DNA from: Legionella quinlivanii
Lineage (GTDB): Bacteria > Pseudomonadota > Gammaproteobacteria > Legionellales > Legionellaceae
DNA: 64,000 nt
Direction: 5' to 3'
Assembly (NCBI RefSeq): GCF_003265995.1
Contig: NZ_MVJN01000008.1
Location: 1 to 64,000, forward strand
Part shown: positions 8,661-18,391 of the stretch, in pieces
Numbering within the stretch: position 1 is the first letter of the stretch
Layout of the letters: every line of letters starts with the position of its first letter
Position numbers and translations under genes: made by a program
Notes under the pieces: generated by a model
The model's input: only the letters and a program-made list of their open reading frames with translations
What the model was told of the DNA's origin: nothing
Databases searched by the model: none

Positions 8661-10358
8661 CTATCTTCCACCGGGGCTGCTGGCTTTTGCTGATTCAGCT
8701 CTCAAATCAGGAGCGCCGTCACCCACAGGAGCTTGTTGCTGCGATTTAATACCGTCAACTGCTACCTTATAATCCGTACAGGAAGGTATGCTCTTAACCT
8801 CTTCAGGGGGTAAACTATCCCTTAACTTGTCCAACACTGCTTTAGTCCTGCTTCCCTTACCCTTTTCTATATCAGGATATTTCTCCAACACTTTAACAAG
8901 CGCCCCACGCAATCCATATTCTGGTATCAGAGTAAGTAACAGATTAAGCCCTGCTTGTTTCTCGGCCTTAAGCCCCTTACTGGCTTTAAAAAATCGCGCT
9001 CTCTCGTCTCTCAAAATATCAATTTGTGCTTTAACGGCTGATAATAAAGGATCATCCAGACTCATTTCTGGTGGCACCCACTGTTTAGGGTAATTTTCCT
9101 CGTCAAAAAAATGCTCTATTTTACAGGAAATATGCTCTGCAGGGTGATTGTTGCGCAGCCCCTGAATCAATTCCTGATAAGCACTTATACTGGATGACTC
9201 CAACTGCTTAAACTCATTATACATCGCATTGAGGTTCATCAGAGCTGGCGAGTCGGCAGGCAATTCAATGCGCATAGTTTGAACATAGCGAACGATTGAG
9301 TTTTTAAAATTGTCGTGAACCGTATTCCTGACATTTTCAAATACATTATCAAGATACCAATTGGCATATGATTCGCTGCTTCTTGTGGCAAACGCCATAA
9401 AGTCTCGCGGGATCTCCATTGTTCTGACGTTTCCAAGATCAACATCTTTGGCCTGAGCTATTGAGAGAATTATCCACTCAGCCAAAGCCGCTGAACCTAA
9501 TCGAATAGGCAGTATGCGGTACAACTCCCGATTTAAGACCGCAAGATTTTTATAAAAACCAGCAGGATCTTTTTTCACATCCCATTTAAGAAGTGTTTCA
9601 AAGAGCTCCTGAAGCTTTTGAATCTGCTCTGAAAGGGGCTTGGCATCCATCATAGGATAGGTAAAACTTACATACTGGGTATTTTTATATTCGAAGATGT
9701 GGACATTGAACTGATCACTCAGTTCCGGCTTTTGATCCCGACAGGTAGTCTTATACTTTACAGTTTCACCTTTTCCAAGTTCTAATTTTTGAGCTACGTA
9801 GTGTAAGGAAGGGGATATCAATTGGCGCCCGGTCTCTGCTTCCAATTCTCTGGAAATAAAATCCTGTGGGGCGAAGTCCTGCGCTAAACGCTGCATTATT
9901 GGATTGTAAAATTTACTATACGCAGTGTTTTTGGGCCCTATAAACTCAAGACAAATTTCCGTTGGTGATGATTCTTCGCCTCTTATTTTTCCATATTTTG
10001 GACGCTCGTCATCCGTTCCATGCTTCAATAAATCAGCCATAAAGGCTCGATGTTGACCCATTTCTTTTATCATATCGAGTAATTTGGTGTCTCTCCTCAT
10101 GTTCATGGCAAAATGTTTGGCCACTAACATGGTATAGACATTCCAAATAGTTTGATTAGAACTTGTATGCCTGTCCACTAATTTATTTGAGTAGGTATTG
10201 TCAGCAATTTTGCTAAAGAAATCCTGAAGAACCCTTTCACTTGTTCCGAGCAACTCGTCCACAATCCAGTCAAAATGAGGCTCACCCGGCTTGAGACGGC
10301 GATTCTCCTGATGAACCATTTGTAGAAACCCGTCAATAAGTTCATTTTTGCTTGGCAT
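8661..10358 (-). CDS. Unrecognised 565-residue soluble protein, candidate Dot/Icm effector
   Basis: I do not recognise the family. The protein has no signal peptide or membrane segment, is rich in charged helical stretches, and ends in a hydrophilic, low-complexity tail of about 45 residues with Pro, Ser, Ala and Gly. A middle region (about 285-350) contains a relatively hydrophobic helix with LPIRLGSAALAEWI. It stands alone, convergent with the MCE operon and divergent from pal. Absence of a recognised domain, cytosolic character and a disordered C-terminus are common in Dot/Icm substrates, but that is context only. A housekeeping Legionella-specific protein is possible. The start has no strong Shine-Dalgarno. 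Confidence 0.6.
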   Translation of the reverse strand: MPSKNELIDGFLQMVHQENRRLKPGEPHFDWIVDELLGTSERVLQDFFSKIADNTYSNKLVDRHTSSNQTIWNVYTMLVAKHFAMNMRRDTKLLDMIKEMGQHRAFMADLLKHGTDDERPKYGKIRGEESSPTEICLEFIGPKNTAYSKFYNPIMQRLAQDFAPQDFISRELEAETGRQLISPSLHYVAQKLELGKGETVKYKTTCRDQKPELSDQFNVHIFEYKNTQYVSFTYPMMDAKPLSEQIQKLQELFETLLKWDVKKDPAGFYKNLAVLNRELYRILPIRLGSAALAEWIILSIAQAKDVDLGNVRTMEIPRDFMAFATRSSESYANWYLDNVFENVRNTVHDNFKNSIVRYVQTMRIELPADSPALMNLNAMYNEFKQLESSSISAYQELIQGLRNNHPAEHISCKIEHFFDEENYPKQWVPPEMSLDDPLLSAVKAQIDILRDERARFFKASKGLKAEKQAGLNLLLTLIPEYGLRGALVKVLEKYPDIEKGKGSRTKAVLDKLRDSLPPEEVKSIPSCTDYKVAVDGIKSQQQAPVGDGAPDLRAESAKASSPGGR

Positions 10359-10483
10359 CTTAAACTCTGCACTTTATTTTTAATTTTAGACCAGAGAGAT
10401 TAATCTGCAGAGACTTAGCATTTGCTTACTGCAATACCTAAAGGAAAAATTGGCGACAGTTTGTAAAGTCTTGACGCACTTGG

Positions 10484-10491
10484 ATTATAGT
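10484..10491. promoter_or_regulatory. Overlapping divergent -10 elements between the 565-residue gene and pal
   Basis: The same bases read TATAAT on the minus strand (10484-10489) and TATAGT on the plus strand (10486-10491). On the minus strand a weak -35 TTTTAA lies 18 bases upstream. On the plus strand the -35 is uncertain (TTGTAA about 18-19 bases upstream). If both are used, transcription of pal and of the divergent gene would exclude each other. Consensus match only. Confidence 0.35.
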
Positions 10492-10621
10492 ACACTTCAA
10501 TCCACTCTTAAAATCATGGCGAAAATACAAAAACAATTGTACAATGGCTCGCCATTAGGGCGAATTAAATTTTGATCCCCCGAATAATATTTGTAACCAA
10601 GAATAAGAAGGAGAGAAAAGG

Positions 10622-11152
10622 ATGAGAGCTAAGTCATTTTTAAAACTGGGACTGGTCGCAGCAAGCATCGTCCTGCTGGCATCCTGTTCAAAAACCCCAG
10701 GCAGCGCTGGTGATTACTCCGGCATGGGTGATACTGATGCTTCGGCACACGGTCTGGGCCAGTTTACTCGTTTTGCGGGTCAGGAACCAGGTGAATCCTA
10801 TACCACTCAGGCGCCCCATAATCAGTTATACTTATTCTCTTACGATGACTCCACATTTGCACCTAAATACATGGCCTCTTTAAATGCGCAATCCGATTAT
10901 TTAAAATCTCATCCAGGTGCACGCGTGCTTTTGGCGGGTCATACTGATGAGCGCGGCAGCCGTGAATACAATATTGCGCTGGGTGAGCGCCGTGCAAACA
11001 CCGTCGCTGAGTTAATGCGTATGGCTGGGGTTAGCAGACAGCAAATTCGCGTGGTCAGTTATGGTAAGGAGCGTCCAGCTAATTTTGGCCACGACGATGC
11101 GTCTCACATGCAAAATCGTCGTGTAGAATTTATTTATGAGGCGACAAGATGA
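10622..11152 (+). CDS. pal: Peptidoglycan-associated lipoprotein Pal
   Basis: A 176-residue outer-membrane lipoprotein. The signal peptide ends at lipobox LASC (Cys about 22), and the C-terminal OmpA-like domain has the peptidoglycan-binding pattern HTDERGSREYNIALGERRA. It anchors the outer membrane to peptidoglycan with the Tol proteins. The Shine-Dalgarno AAGGAGAG is strong. The stop overlaps the cpoB start by 4 bases (ATGA). tolQRAB are not upstream in this window; the divergent 565-residue gene is there instead. Confidence 0.96.
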   Translation: MRAKSFLKLGLVAASIVLLASCSKTPGSAGDYSGMGDTDASAHGLGQFTRFAGQEPGESYTTQAPHNQLYLFSYDDSTFAPKYMASLNAQSDYLKSHPGARVLLAGHTDERGSREYNIALGERRANTVAELMRMAGVSRQQIRVVSYGKERPANFGHDDASHMQNRRVEFIYEATR

Positions 11153-12093
11153 TTCAAATGAAGCATCGCTTTCTCGCGTTGTGTTTCGCTGGTTTACTTC
11201 CATTACAGGCTGCTGCAGAAGCGCCTGTAGTGGATGACAGCGAAAACTTTGCGATTCTCGATGAACAGCAGGCTGATATGGAACAGCAGCCTGTTGCCAA
11301 GGCACAGCTTGACGATAGTTATCCTGAAGAAGAGATTGCTCTGGTCCAGGATAATGAGCTGACTCACAGTGAAAATGCAGAATTGCTGGATAAACTTCAG
11401 GGAATGAGGCAGGAAATACAGGAGCTTCGCGGTCAACTGGAAGTGCAGTCCCATGAATTAAAACAGCTTCAGCAACAGCAACTGTCTTTCTATAAAGATC
11501 TCGATTCAAGACTAAGCAACACGCTTCAGACCAAATCCATTGCCCGAAATGAAAATCCAGCTGAATTAAAGCTGGAAACCAAAACACCGCCGACTGCAAG
11601 CGTCAATCAAGCACCTTCTGCAGCCCCGACTGCAGTTAAATCAGTTCAGCAAAGCAATACGGCATTAACCGAAATAAATACTGCGGTAATCCCTTCCGCT
11701 AAAAACAATCCTGCCGATGAACAATTAAGCTATCTTGCCGCTTATGAATTAGTAAAGAACAAGCATTTTGACAATGCTTTGGCCGCAATGAATACTTTTG
11801 TTGCTCAGTATCCACATGGAGGCTACACAGCCAATGCGCATTACTGGCTGGGCGAATTATACATGGTCAAGAAAAATTACGCCGAAGCGATTAGCCATTT
11901 TGACCTGGTACTCAAACAATTCCCTTCATCCAGCAAAGCGGCAGCCTGCACCCTGAAAATGGGCTATGCGCTGGCGGCATCAGGCAGAGAAACCGAAGCC
12001 AAACAAAGCTTGCAGCAAGTATTAAAAAATTATCCTGACACTCCCACGGCACAGCTCGCTCTGGCTAAATTACATACTCTTAGTACCTCATGA
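11149..12093 (+). CDS. cpoB: Cell division coordinator CpoB (YbgF)
   Basis: A 314-residue periplasmic protein: signal peptide (1-23), a Gln-rich coiled coil (about 75-125), a Pro/Thr/Ala linker, and C-terminal tetratricopeptide repeats starting at about 195, with paired HYWLGELYMVKKNYAEAI-type helices. CpoB links peptidoglycan synthesis to Tol-Pal constriction. The start overlaps the pal stop, and its stop overlaps the queE start by 4 bases. Confidence 0.92.
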   Translation: MIQMKHRFLALCFAGLLPLQAAAEAPVVDDSENFAILDEQQADMEQQPVAKAQLDDSYPEEEIALVQDNELTHSENAELLDKLQGMRQEIQELRGQLEVQSHELKQLQQQQLSFYKDLDSRLSNTLQTKSIARNENPAELKLETKTPPTASVNQAPSAAPTAVKSVQQSNTALTEINTAVIPSAKNNPADEQLSYLAAYELVKNKHFDNALAAMNTFVAQYPHGGYTANAHYWLGELYMVKKNYAEAISHFDLVLKQFPSSSKAAACTLKMGYALAASGRETEAKQSLQQVLKNYPDTPTAQLALAKLHTLSTS

Positions 12094-12743
12094 CCAAATT
12101 AAACAACCAGTTGCGTATCACTGAAATATTTCATTCATTACAAGGCGAATCAACCACTGTCGGCCTGCCGACAGTTTTCATACGGCTTACCGGCTGTCCT
12201 CTTCGCTGTCAGTATTGCGATACAGCCTATGCCTTTAATGGCGGGGAAAACACCGAAATTGCAGCTATTCTTGAAAAAGTGGCCAGTTTTGAATGCAGCC
12301 ATGTCTGCGTTACCGGTGGAGAACCTCTGGCTCAGCCAGGATGTTTAACCCTAATGCAGCAACTTTGTGATGCGGGTTATCAGGTTTCCCTGGAAACCAG
12401 CGGCGCACGCAACATAGAAAACGTTGACAAGCGGGTCATGATCGTAATGGATTTAAAAACACCGGACTCCGGTGAATGTGCTAAAAATTTATTTAGCAAC
12501 ATTGACTACTTAAAACCTACTGACCAGATAAAGTTTGTATTATGCAGTCGTAAAGATTACGAATGGGCCAATCAGCTTTTGCGAGAACAACGTTTACATG
12601 AACGCACCCAGATTCTTTATTCTCCAAGCTGGAACCAATTGCCTGCGACCACTCTGGCGGACTGGATAGTAGCCGATCGACTGCCGGTCAGATTTCAGAT
12701 TCAGCTGCATAAAATACTTTGGAATGACGCCCCCGGTCATTAA
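12090..12743 (+). CDS. queE: 7-carboxy-7-deazaguanine synthase QueE
   Basis: A 217-residue radical SAM enzyme of queuosine biosynthesis that contracts 6-carboxytetrahydropterin to 7-carboxy-7-deazaguanine. The cluster motif CPLRCQYC (Cys spacing C-x3-C-x2-C) is near residue 33, preceded by HSLQGE, which is characteristic of QueE, and followed by CVTGGEPL for SAM binding. It starts inside the last codons of cpoB (ATGA overlap). queC is the common neighbour in other genomes but is not seen here. Confidence 0.93.
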   Translation: MTKLNNQLRITEIFHSLQGESTTVGLPTVFIRLTGCPLRCQYCDTAYAFNGGENTEIAAILEKVASFECSHVCVTGGEPLAQPGCLTLMQQLCDAGYQVSLETSGARNIENVDKRVMIVMDLKTPDSGECAKNLFSNIDYLKPTDQIKFVLCSRKDYEWANQLLREQRLHERTQILYSPSWNQLPATTLADWIVADRLPVRFQIQLHKILWNDAPGH

Positions 12744-12761
12744 CTGCGAGGAGAATAATTA

Positions 12762-13709
12762 ATGCAATGGTTTGCTCAGGCCCCGTCAAATATAGCCCTG
12801 ATAAAATACATGGGAAAAAAGGATGATAACAGCAATTTGCCCGCGAATCCGTCCCTATCCTATACGCTTCCCAATTTATTGAGCAATGTCACTCTCGATA
12901 GTCATTCTGGCAGACAGGATTTCTGGGAGCCACTGCATTTACCAGGCGCGATGCCCTTTGAATTATCGCTGGCTTCTCAGCAGCGCTTCTTAAAGCACCT
13001 GGCCTTTCTAAAAAATCATTTTGATTATCAGGGCTCTTTTTTAGTGCGTTCATCGAATAACTTTCCGCATGGCAGTGGCCTGGCAAGCTCTGCATCCAGT
13101 TTTGCAGCCCTGACCAAATGCGCCATCCGTGCAATTTGTGAACTGAAAAACATTCCTTTGCCGCCTATTGCACAAGCAGCAAATCTCAGCCGGCAAGGCT
13201 CGGGTTCCTCCTGCCGTTCTTTTTTTGCTCCCTGGGCTCTTTGGCAGGATGACAGCGTGCAGGCCATTGACCTGCCCTATCAGCAATTACTGCATCAGGT
13301 TGTGGTTATTAGCCGGGAAGAAAAACAAATCTCCTCAAGTGAAGCACATCGTCTGGTTAAAACCAGCAAGCACTATGCAACACGCACACAAAGAGCAGTA
13401 GAAAATCTCAAAGTATTGCTAAACGCCTTACAAGCAAAAAACTGGGCCGATGCCTATCAGATTTGCTGGCGCGAGTTTCATGATATGCATCAATTATTTG
13501 CTACCTGTGAAAAACCATTCACTTATATGACACCGAATAGCAAATCCCTGCTAAAATCTTTACAGATACTATGGGAAAAAGAAGGTGACGGTCCTATTGT
13601 CACTATGGACGCTGGCCCTAACATTCATTTGCTTTACCGACCCGATCAGGAAGAGCTGTCCCAGCGCTTTAAACAACAACACTTGGTTGGAAATTATGAT
13701 GTTTTATGA
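12762..13709 (+). CDS. mvaD: Diphosphomevalonate decarboxylase
   Basis: A 315-residue GHMP-fold enzyme that converts 5-diphosphomevalonate to isopentenyl diphosphate with ATP. Diagnostic segments are APSNIALIKYMGK (about 6-18), PSLSYTL, the ATP loop GSGLASSASSFAAL, and a downstream MDAGPN motif. A good Shine-Dalgarno (GAGGAG) precedes the ATG by 8 bases. It follows queE by 18 bases and overlaps the mevalonate kinase gene by 14 bases. Confidence 0.94.
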   Translation: MQWFAQAPSNIALIKYMGKKDDNSNLPANPSLSYTLPNLLSNVTLDSHSGRQDFWEPLHLPGAMPFELSLASQQRFLKHLAFLKNHFDYQGSFLVRSSNNFPHGSGLASSASSFAALTKCAIRAICELKNIPLPPIAQAANLSRQGSGSSCRSFFAPWALWQDDSVQAIDLPYQQLLHQVVVISREEKQISSSEAHRLVKTSKHYATRTQRAVENLKVLLNALQAKNWADAYQICWREFHDMHQLFATCEKPFTYMTPNSKSLLKSLQILWEKEGDGPIVTMDAGPNIHLLYRPDQEELSQRFKQQHLVGNYDVL

Positions 13710-14589
13710 ATTTCAAACAACAACATATGGCAAATGGATTTTAGCGGGTGAACACGCTGTATTAAGAGGCCATGACGCACTGGTATTTCCAATTAAGGAA
13801 AAAAAGCTGATATTCAGTTATAAACCCTCGGATTCAGAGCTAAGCGCCAATTATGAAGGTCCCAATGGCGCTGACATGCACCTTTTATTCTGGAGCGTAC
13901 TCGAACAGGGTCAGCAATTGCTGGGCCAATCTTTAAATCGTTTAACCGGACATTTTCACCTGCATTGCAACATTCCGGTTGGCGTGGGGATGGGGGCATC
14001 CGCAGCTCTTTGTGTGGCAATGGCACGCTGGTTCGCGGCTCAAAAGTTGATCACTCCTGAAACCACTTCCCTTTTTGCAAAAAATCTCGAAAATCTCTTT
14101 CATGGCAAAAGCAGCGGTTTGGATATCGCTGGGGTTTCGGCTGAATCAGGTATTGCCTTTAAACAAGGTCAGGTAAGCCCGATGGTGCAAAAATGGAAAC
14201 CTGTCTGGTATTTATCATCTTGCGGGCAAATAGGCTTCACTTCGCACTGCATTAACCAGGTTAATCAGTTGTGGCAATCCGATAGCGCTCAGGCAGAAGG
14301 CATTGATTTATCCATGCAGGACGCGGTTGATAAATGTCGCAAGGCACTGAAAGAGGAGTACTCACCTGCCAGTTTAACCCTGTTGAGCGATGCGATTCAG
14401 CAAGCTGGGCAATGTTTTAAAGACTGGGGGCTGATAAGCGAGAATTTAGGTCATCATATTCAGAATCTTCAAAATCTTGGTGCCTTGGCCGTAAAACCTA
14501 CCGGTTCAGGCGGCGGTGGTTATGTCATCAGTTTATGGGAAAGTCCTCCTTTGGTTCCTGCTAATCTGGAATGGATTCCTATTAGTTAG
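13696..14589 (+). CDS. mvk: Mevalonate kinase
   Basis: About 297 residues. GHMP motifs are WILAGEHAVLRG near the N-terminus, the ATP loop GVGMGASAALCVAMA (about 95-109), KSSGLDIAG in the centre and KPTGSGGGGYV near the C-terminus, as in mevalonate kinases. It phosphorylates mevalonate to 5-phosphomevalonate. The open frame extends upstream to 13585, but the two ATGs at 13696 and 13699 fit the family N-terminus, which begins just before the first beta strand; the upstream part lies inside mvaD. Translation is coupled by the 14-base overlap. Confidence 0.9.
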   Translation: MMFYEFQTTTYGKWILAGEHAVLRGHDALVFPIKEKKLIFSYKPSDSELSANYEGPNGADMHLLFWSVLEQGQQLLGQSLNRLTGHFHLHCNIPVGVGMGASAALCVAMARWFAAQKLITPETTSLFAKNLENLFHGKSSGLDIAGVSAESGIAFKQGQVSPMVQKWKPVWYLSSCGQIGFTSHCINQVNQLWQSDSAQAEGIDLSMQDAVDKCRKALKEEYSPASLTLLSDAIQQAGQCFKDWGLISENLGHHIQNLQNLGALAVKPTGSGGGGYVISLWESPPLVPANLEWIPIS

Positions 14590-14609
14590 TCATGTAATCA
14601 GGCAGGAAA

Positions 14610-14879
14610 TTACTCAATGAACTGATAATACACCTCATCATCCTTTACCATACCCAGCTCAAAACGCGCCTGCTCTTCCAAAGCCTGCTCGCCGCTTTTC
14701 AATTCGAGAATGTCAGCTTCAATAGCATGATTACGCGCCAGCAACTGCTCGTTCTCGATTGTTTTTTCAGCAATTTTATTATCCAGCTGACGCCATTGGC
14801 TAATACTACCCTCCCCGAGCCACAGTTTGTACTGCAGACCGATAAGAGCTACCAGTAATATGACAATAATTGAGCGCAT
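14610..14879 (-). CDS. ftsB: Cell division protein FtsB
   Basis: An 89-residue bitopic membrane protein: a short cytosolic N-terminus, one membrane helix (about 4-20) and a coiled coil with the conserved end GEQALEEQARFELGMVKDDEVYYQ. FtsB bridges FtsL and FtsQ at the divisome. The frame is open to 14951, but the ATG at 14879 puts the membrane helix directly after the start as in the family. It follows enolase, which is the usual gammaproteobacterial order. Confidence 0.92.
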   Translation of the reverse strand: MRSIIVILLVALIGLQYKLWLGEGSISQWRQLDNKIAEKTIENEQLLARNHAIEADILELKSGEQALEEQARFELGMVKDDEVYYQFIE

Positions 14880-14980
14880 ATGCGTGTAATCAAATAAGCG
14901 GTTGTTCCAGTATAACTTTGCTTTATGGATTTGTGGAGTCCAGTTCAGCAAAGTTATAGCCCAAGTCCAGAATCGAGGTA

Positions 14981-16261
<1,281 letters not shown>

Positions 16262-16274
16262 TCAAATAATCCGC

Positions 16275-16304
16275 TATTGTTTGGTCAATCTCATGGATTG
16301 TCAA
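16275..16304 (-). promoter_or_regulatory. Candidate sigma-70 promoter of eno
   Basis: On the minus strand a perfect -35 TTGACA (16299-16304) is followed after 18 bases by ACAATA (16275-16280) as a weak -10, about 30 bases upstream of the eno ATG. Confidence 0.4.
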
Positions 16305-16410
16305 GGTATTAAATTTCCTGGCAATGACTTTGCTACTATACTGAATGAAGAACAAAAAACTGAAGATGACCACTTGGCAATCCCAATAAAACTAAAATCG
16401 GCCTGATACT

Positions 16411-17796
16411 ATGAATGGATTCAAAAATGACTATTCACCTCTGATTAAGCTGGCCATCCCGCTGGCTTTGACCGGTATTCTGCAATCCGGGGTTTTCTTT
16501 TTTGAAACGGTTTTTCTTTCCCGCTTAGGTCCCGACATTCTGGCCGCCGGATCATTAGTCAGCTGGCTCTTTGGAACCTTTGTGGTCATTCTCTTTGGAA
16601 CATTAAGTTCCATTAATATCCTGGTGGCTCATAAATTTGGCGCCAAAGATCATCAGGGGATTACGCGAGTGGTAAGAGACGGCCTTTGGCTTGCACTTAT
16701 TCTGGTTATCCCCAGTTTTTTGATTTTCAGGAATATGGCGCCGGTTTTTCTGGTTTTGGGACAAAGTCCGGCGGTGGTTTCTTCAGCACAAGCCTATCTG
16801 CATGCCATCAGCTGGGGGCTTTTACCCACTTTTATTATGACCGCATTATTTGAAATCATTATTGGCCTTGGCCATGCCAGAGTCATTCTAAAATTCAGTG
16901 TGGTCTATGTCGCCATGAATATCCTTTTCAGTTATCTGCTGATATTTGGAAAATGGGGGCTGCCGGCACTGGGAATCGCCGGAGCTGGCTGGGGAATGAC
17001 TATTGGTTACTGGATTACGGTAGTTTTGCTGGCATTTTATTTATTAATGGATAAATCCTACCATCCCTACTTTAAAAAACTGTTTAATGCCAGCAAGCCA
17101 TCCTATGTGTTCGAGCTGCTGCGTATCGGTTGCCCAATCGGGTTTATGTACTGCATTGAAGTCGGCTTCTTTTTCACTCTGACCCTGATTATGGGCTTTT
17201 TTGGCAGTCAACTATTAGCCGCTAACCAGATTGCAATGCAATATCTTGGCACCCTGATGTCGGTTATTTTTTCAATTGCCCAAGCCATAACGGTTCGCAT
17301 GGGCCATTTACTGGGCGCGGGAGAGACGCAAGCCGCTAAAAAAGCAGCAAATGCCGGGATAAACCTTTCTTTTGCTTTTATGTTTCTGGTGGCACTTTGT
17401 TACTGGTTCTTACCCTACATACTTATTTCTGTCGACTTTGACCTCAGCAAACCGGAAAATTACTCCATTATTCACGATGCTGCCAGAATCCTTGCCGTCG
17501 GTGCTTTGTTCCAAATGGCGGAGTCAGTGCGGATAGCCCTCTTTGGCGCCTTAAGAAGCTTAAAAGACACGCGGTTCACCTTGCTGATTTCAATCTTCAG
17601 CTTCTGGCTGCTTGCCTTACCCATCGGCTATGTTTTCGCTATGCAATTCAGTATGAAAACCACAGGACTTTGGTGGGGAATGATGATTGGAGCTTTAAGC
17701 AGCGTATTTCTTCTCTATTGGCGGTTTCAATACAAAATACAGCGCTACAATCATGGGGAAGATATTAAGTACAACAGTAAAACTGAACTGAAATAG
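16411..17796 (+). CDS. MATE-family multidrug efflux protein
   Basis: A 461-residue integral membrane protein with about 12 predicted helices in two related halves, as in NorM-type MATE exporters that use Na+ or H+ to expel cationic drugs. The opening IPLALTGILQSGVFFFETVFLSRLG and the second-half GCPIGFMYCIEVGFFF occupy equivalent places in the two bundles. It is divergent from eno and monocistronic. The substrate cannot be told from sequence. Confidence 0.87.
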   Translation: MNGFKNDYSPLIKLAIPLALTGILQSGVFFFETVFLSRLGPDILAAGSLVSWLFGTFVVILFGTLSSINILVAHKFGAKDHQGITRVVRDGLWLALILVIPSFLIFRNMAPVFLVLGQSPAVVSSAQAYLHAISWGLLPTFIMTALFEIIIGLGHARVILKFSVVYVAMNILFSYLLIFGKWGLPALGIAGAGWGMTIGYWITVVLLAFYLLMDKSYHPYFKKLFNASKPSYVFELLRIGCPIGFMYCIEVGFFFTLTLIMGFFGSQLLAANQIAMQYLGTLMSVIFSIAQAITVRMGHLLGAGETQAAKKAANAGINLSFAFMFLVALCYWFLPYILISVDFDLSKPENYSIIHDAARILAVGALFQMAESVRIALFGALRSLKDTRFTLLISIFSFWLLALPIGYVFAMQFSMKTTGLWWGMMIGALSSVFLLYWRFQYKIQRYNHGEDIKYNSKTELK

Positions 17797-17801
17797 TGCT
17801 A

Positions 17802-18323
17802 TCAGGCAGGAGCGTACAGCAGTGGACGATTAATTTCTTCGATTTTATCGAGGCACGCTTTATTTAGATGACCAAGCGCTTCAATAGAGAAAACCCTCTG
17901 TAATTTATTCGCTTTCTCACTTAATCGGGTCAAGTCTATGATGTAATCCTCTTTATTTGGATAACCTCCCTCGGTCTCGATTCGTTTAATTGCTTCCATT
18001 GCCAAGTGATTTAATAAATCAGCTTTTGTAGTAGTCTCTATTGTAGAATAGATAGTCCACTCAGACGGGCGATTGCTATCGTAGTTCATTATGCAATAGA
18101 ACAGAACTGTAAATAGCATATTTTCTATAGGAATTTCGCCATATACATTTAATGCAGAACCCAGCCCGGAGGACCGGTCCTGTTTTATTGTCTCTGCAAG
18201 ATAGAGCCTGGATTTGTTCTCTGAGTTATAAATAAAATCTATCATGGAGTAGTTCATTGACGGGGCTGTATGCTCAGATTCAGTCGAAAAAAAACCACAA
18301 TGACTCATTAAAAATTTAAGCAT
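17802..18323 (-). CDS. Hypothetical protein, about 173 residues
   Basis: I do not recognise this protein. It is soluble with no signal peptide; the C-terminal half is helical and charged (about 105-165). The first ATG in frame is at 18323, with a TTG 6 bases further out; neither has a clear Shine-Dalgarno. It is convergent with the MATE gene (6 bases apart) and lies 69 bases past a secretin-like gene. It could be a lineage-specific protein or an effector fragment; no function is proposed. Confidence 0.55.
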   Translation of the reverse strand: MLKFLMSHCGFFSTESEHTAPSMNYSMIDFIYNSENKSRLYLAETIKQDRSSGLGSALNVYGEIPIENMLFTVLFYCIMNYDSNRPSEWTIYSTIETTTKADLLNHLAMEAIKRIETEGGYPNKEDYIIDLTRLSEKANKLQRVFSIEALGHLNKACLDKIEEINRPLLYAPA

Positions 18324-18391
18324 TTGCAATGTTGATCAGTCTTAAGATTGACCAAAATATTACCACAAAGGCCATTTATTTTCAACAAGCC

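Noticed and set aside
11012-11599. 195-residue minus-strand frame across pal and cpoB
   Set aside because: It overlaps two certain genes on the other strand, and its amino-acid pattern is that of a reverse shadow.
13585-13695. Longer N-terminus for mevalonate kinase
   Set aside because: The extra residues lie within mvaD and do not resemble the GHMP kinase start.
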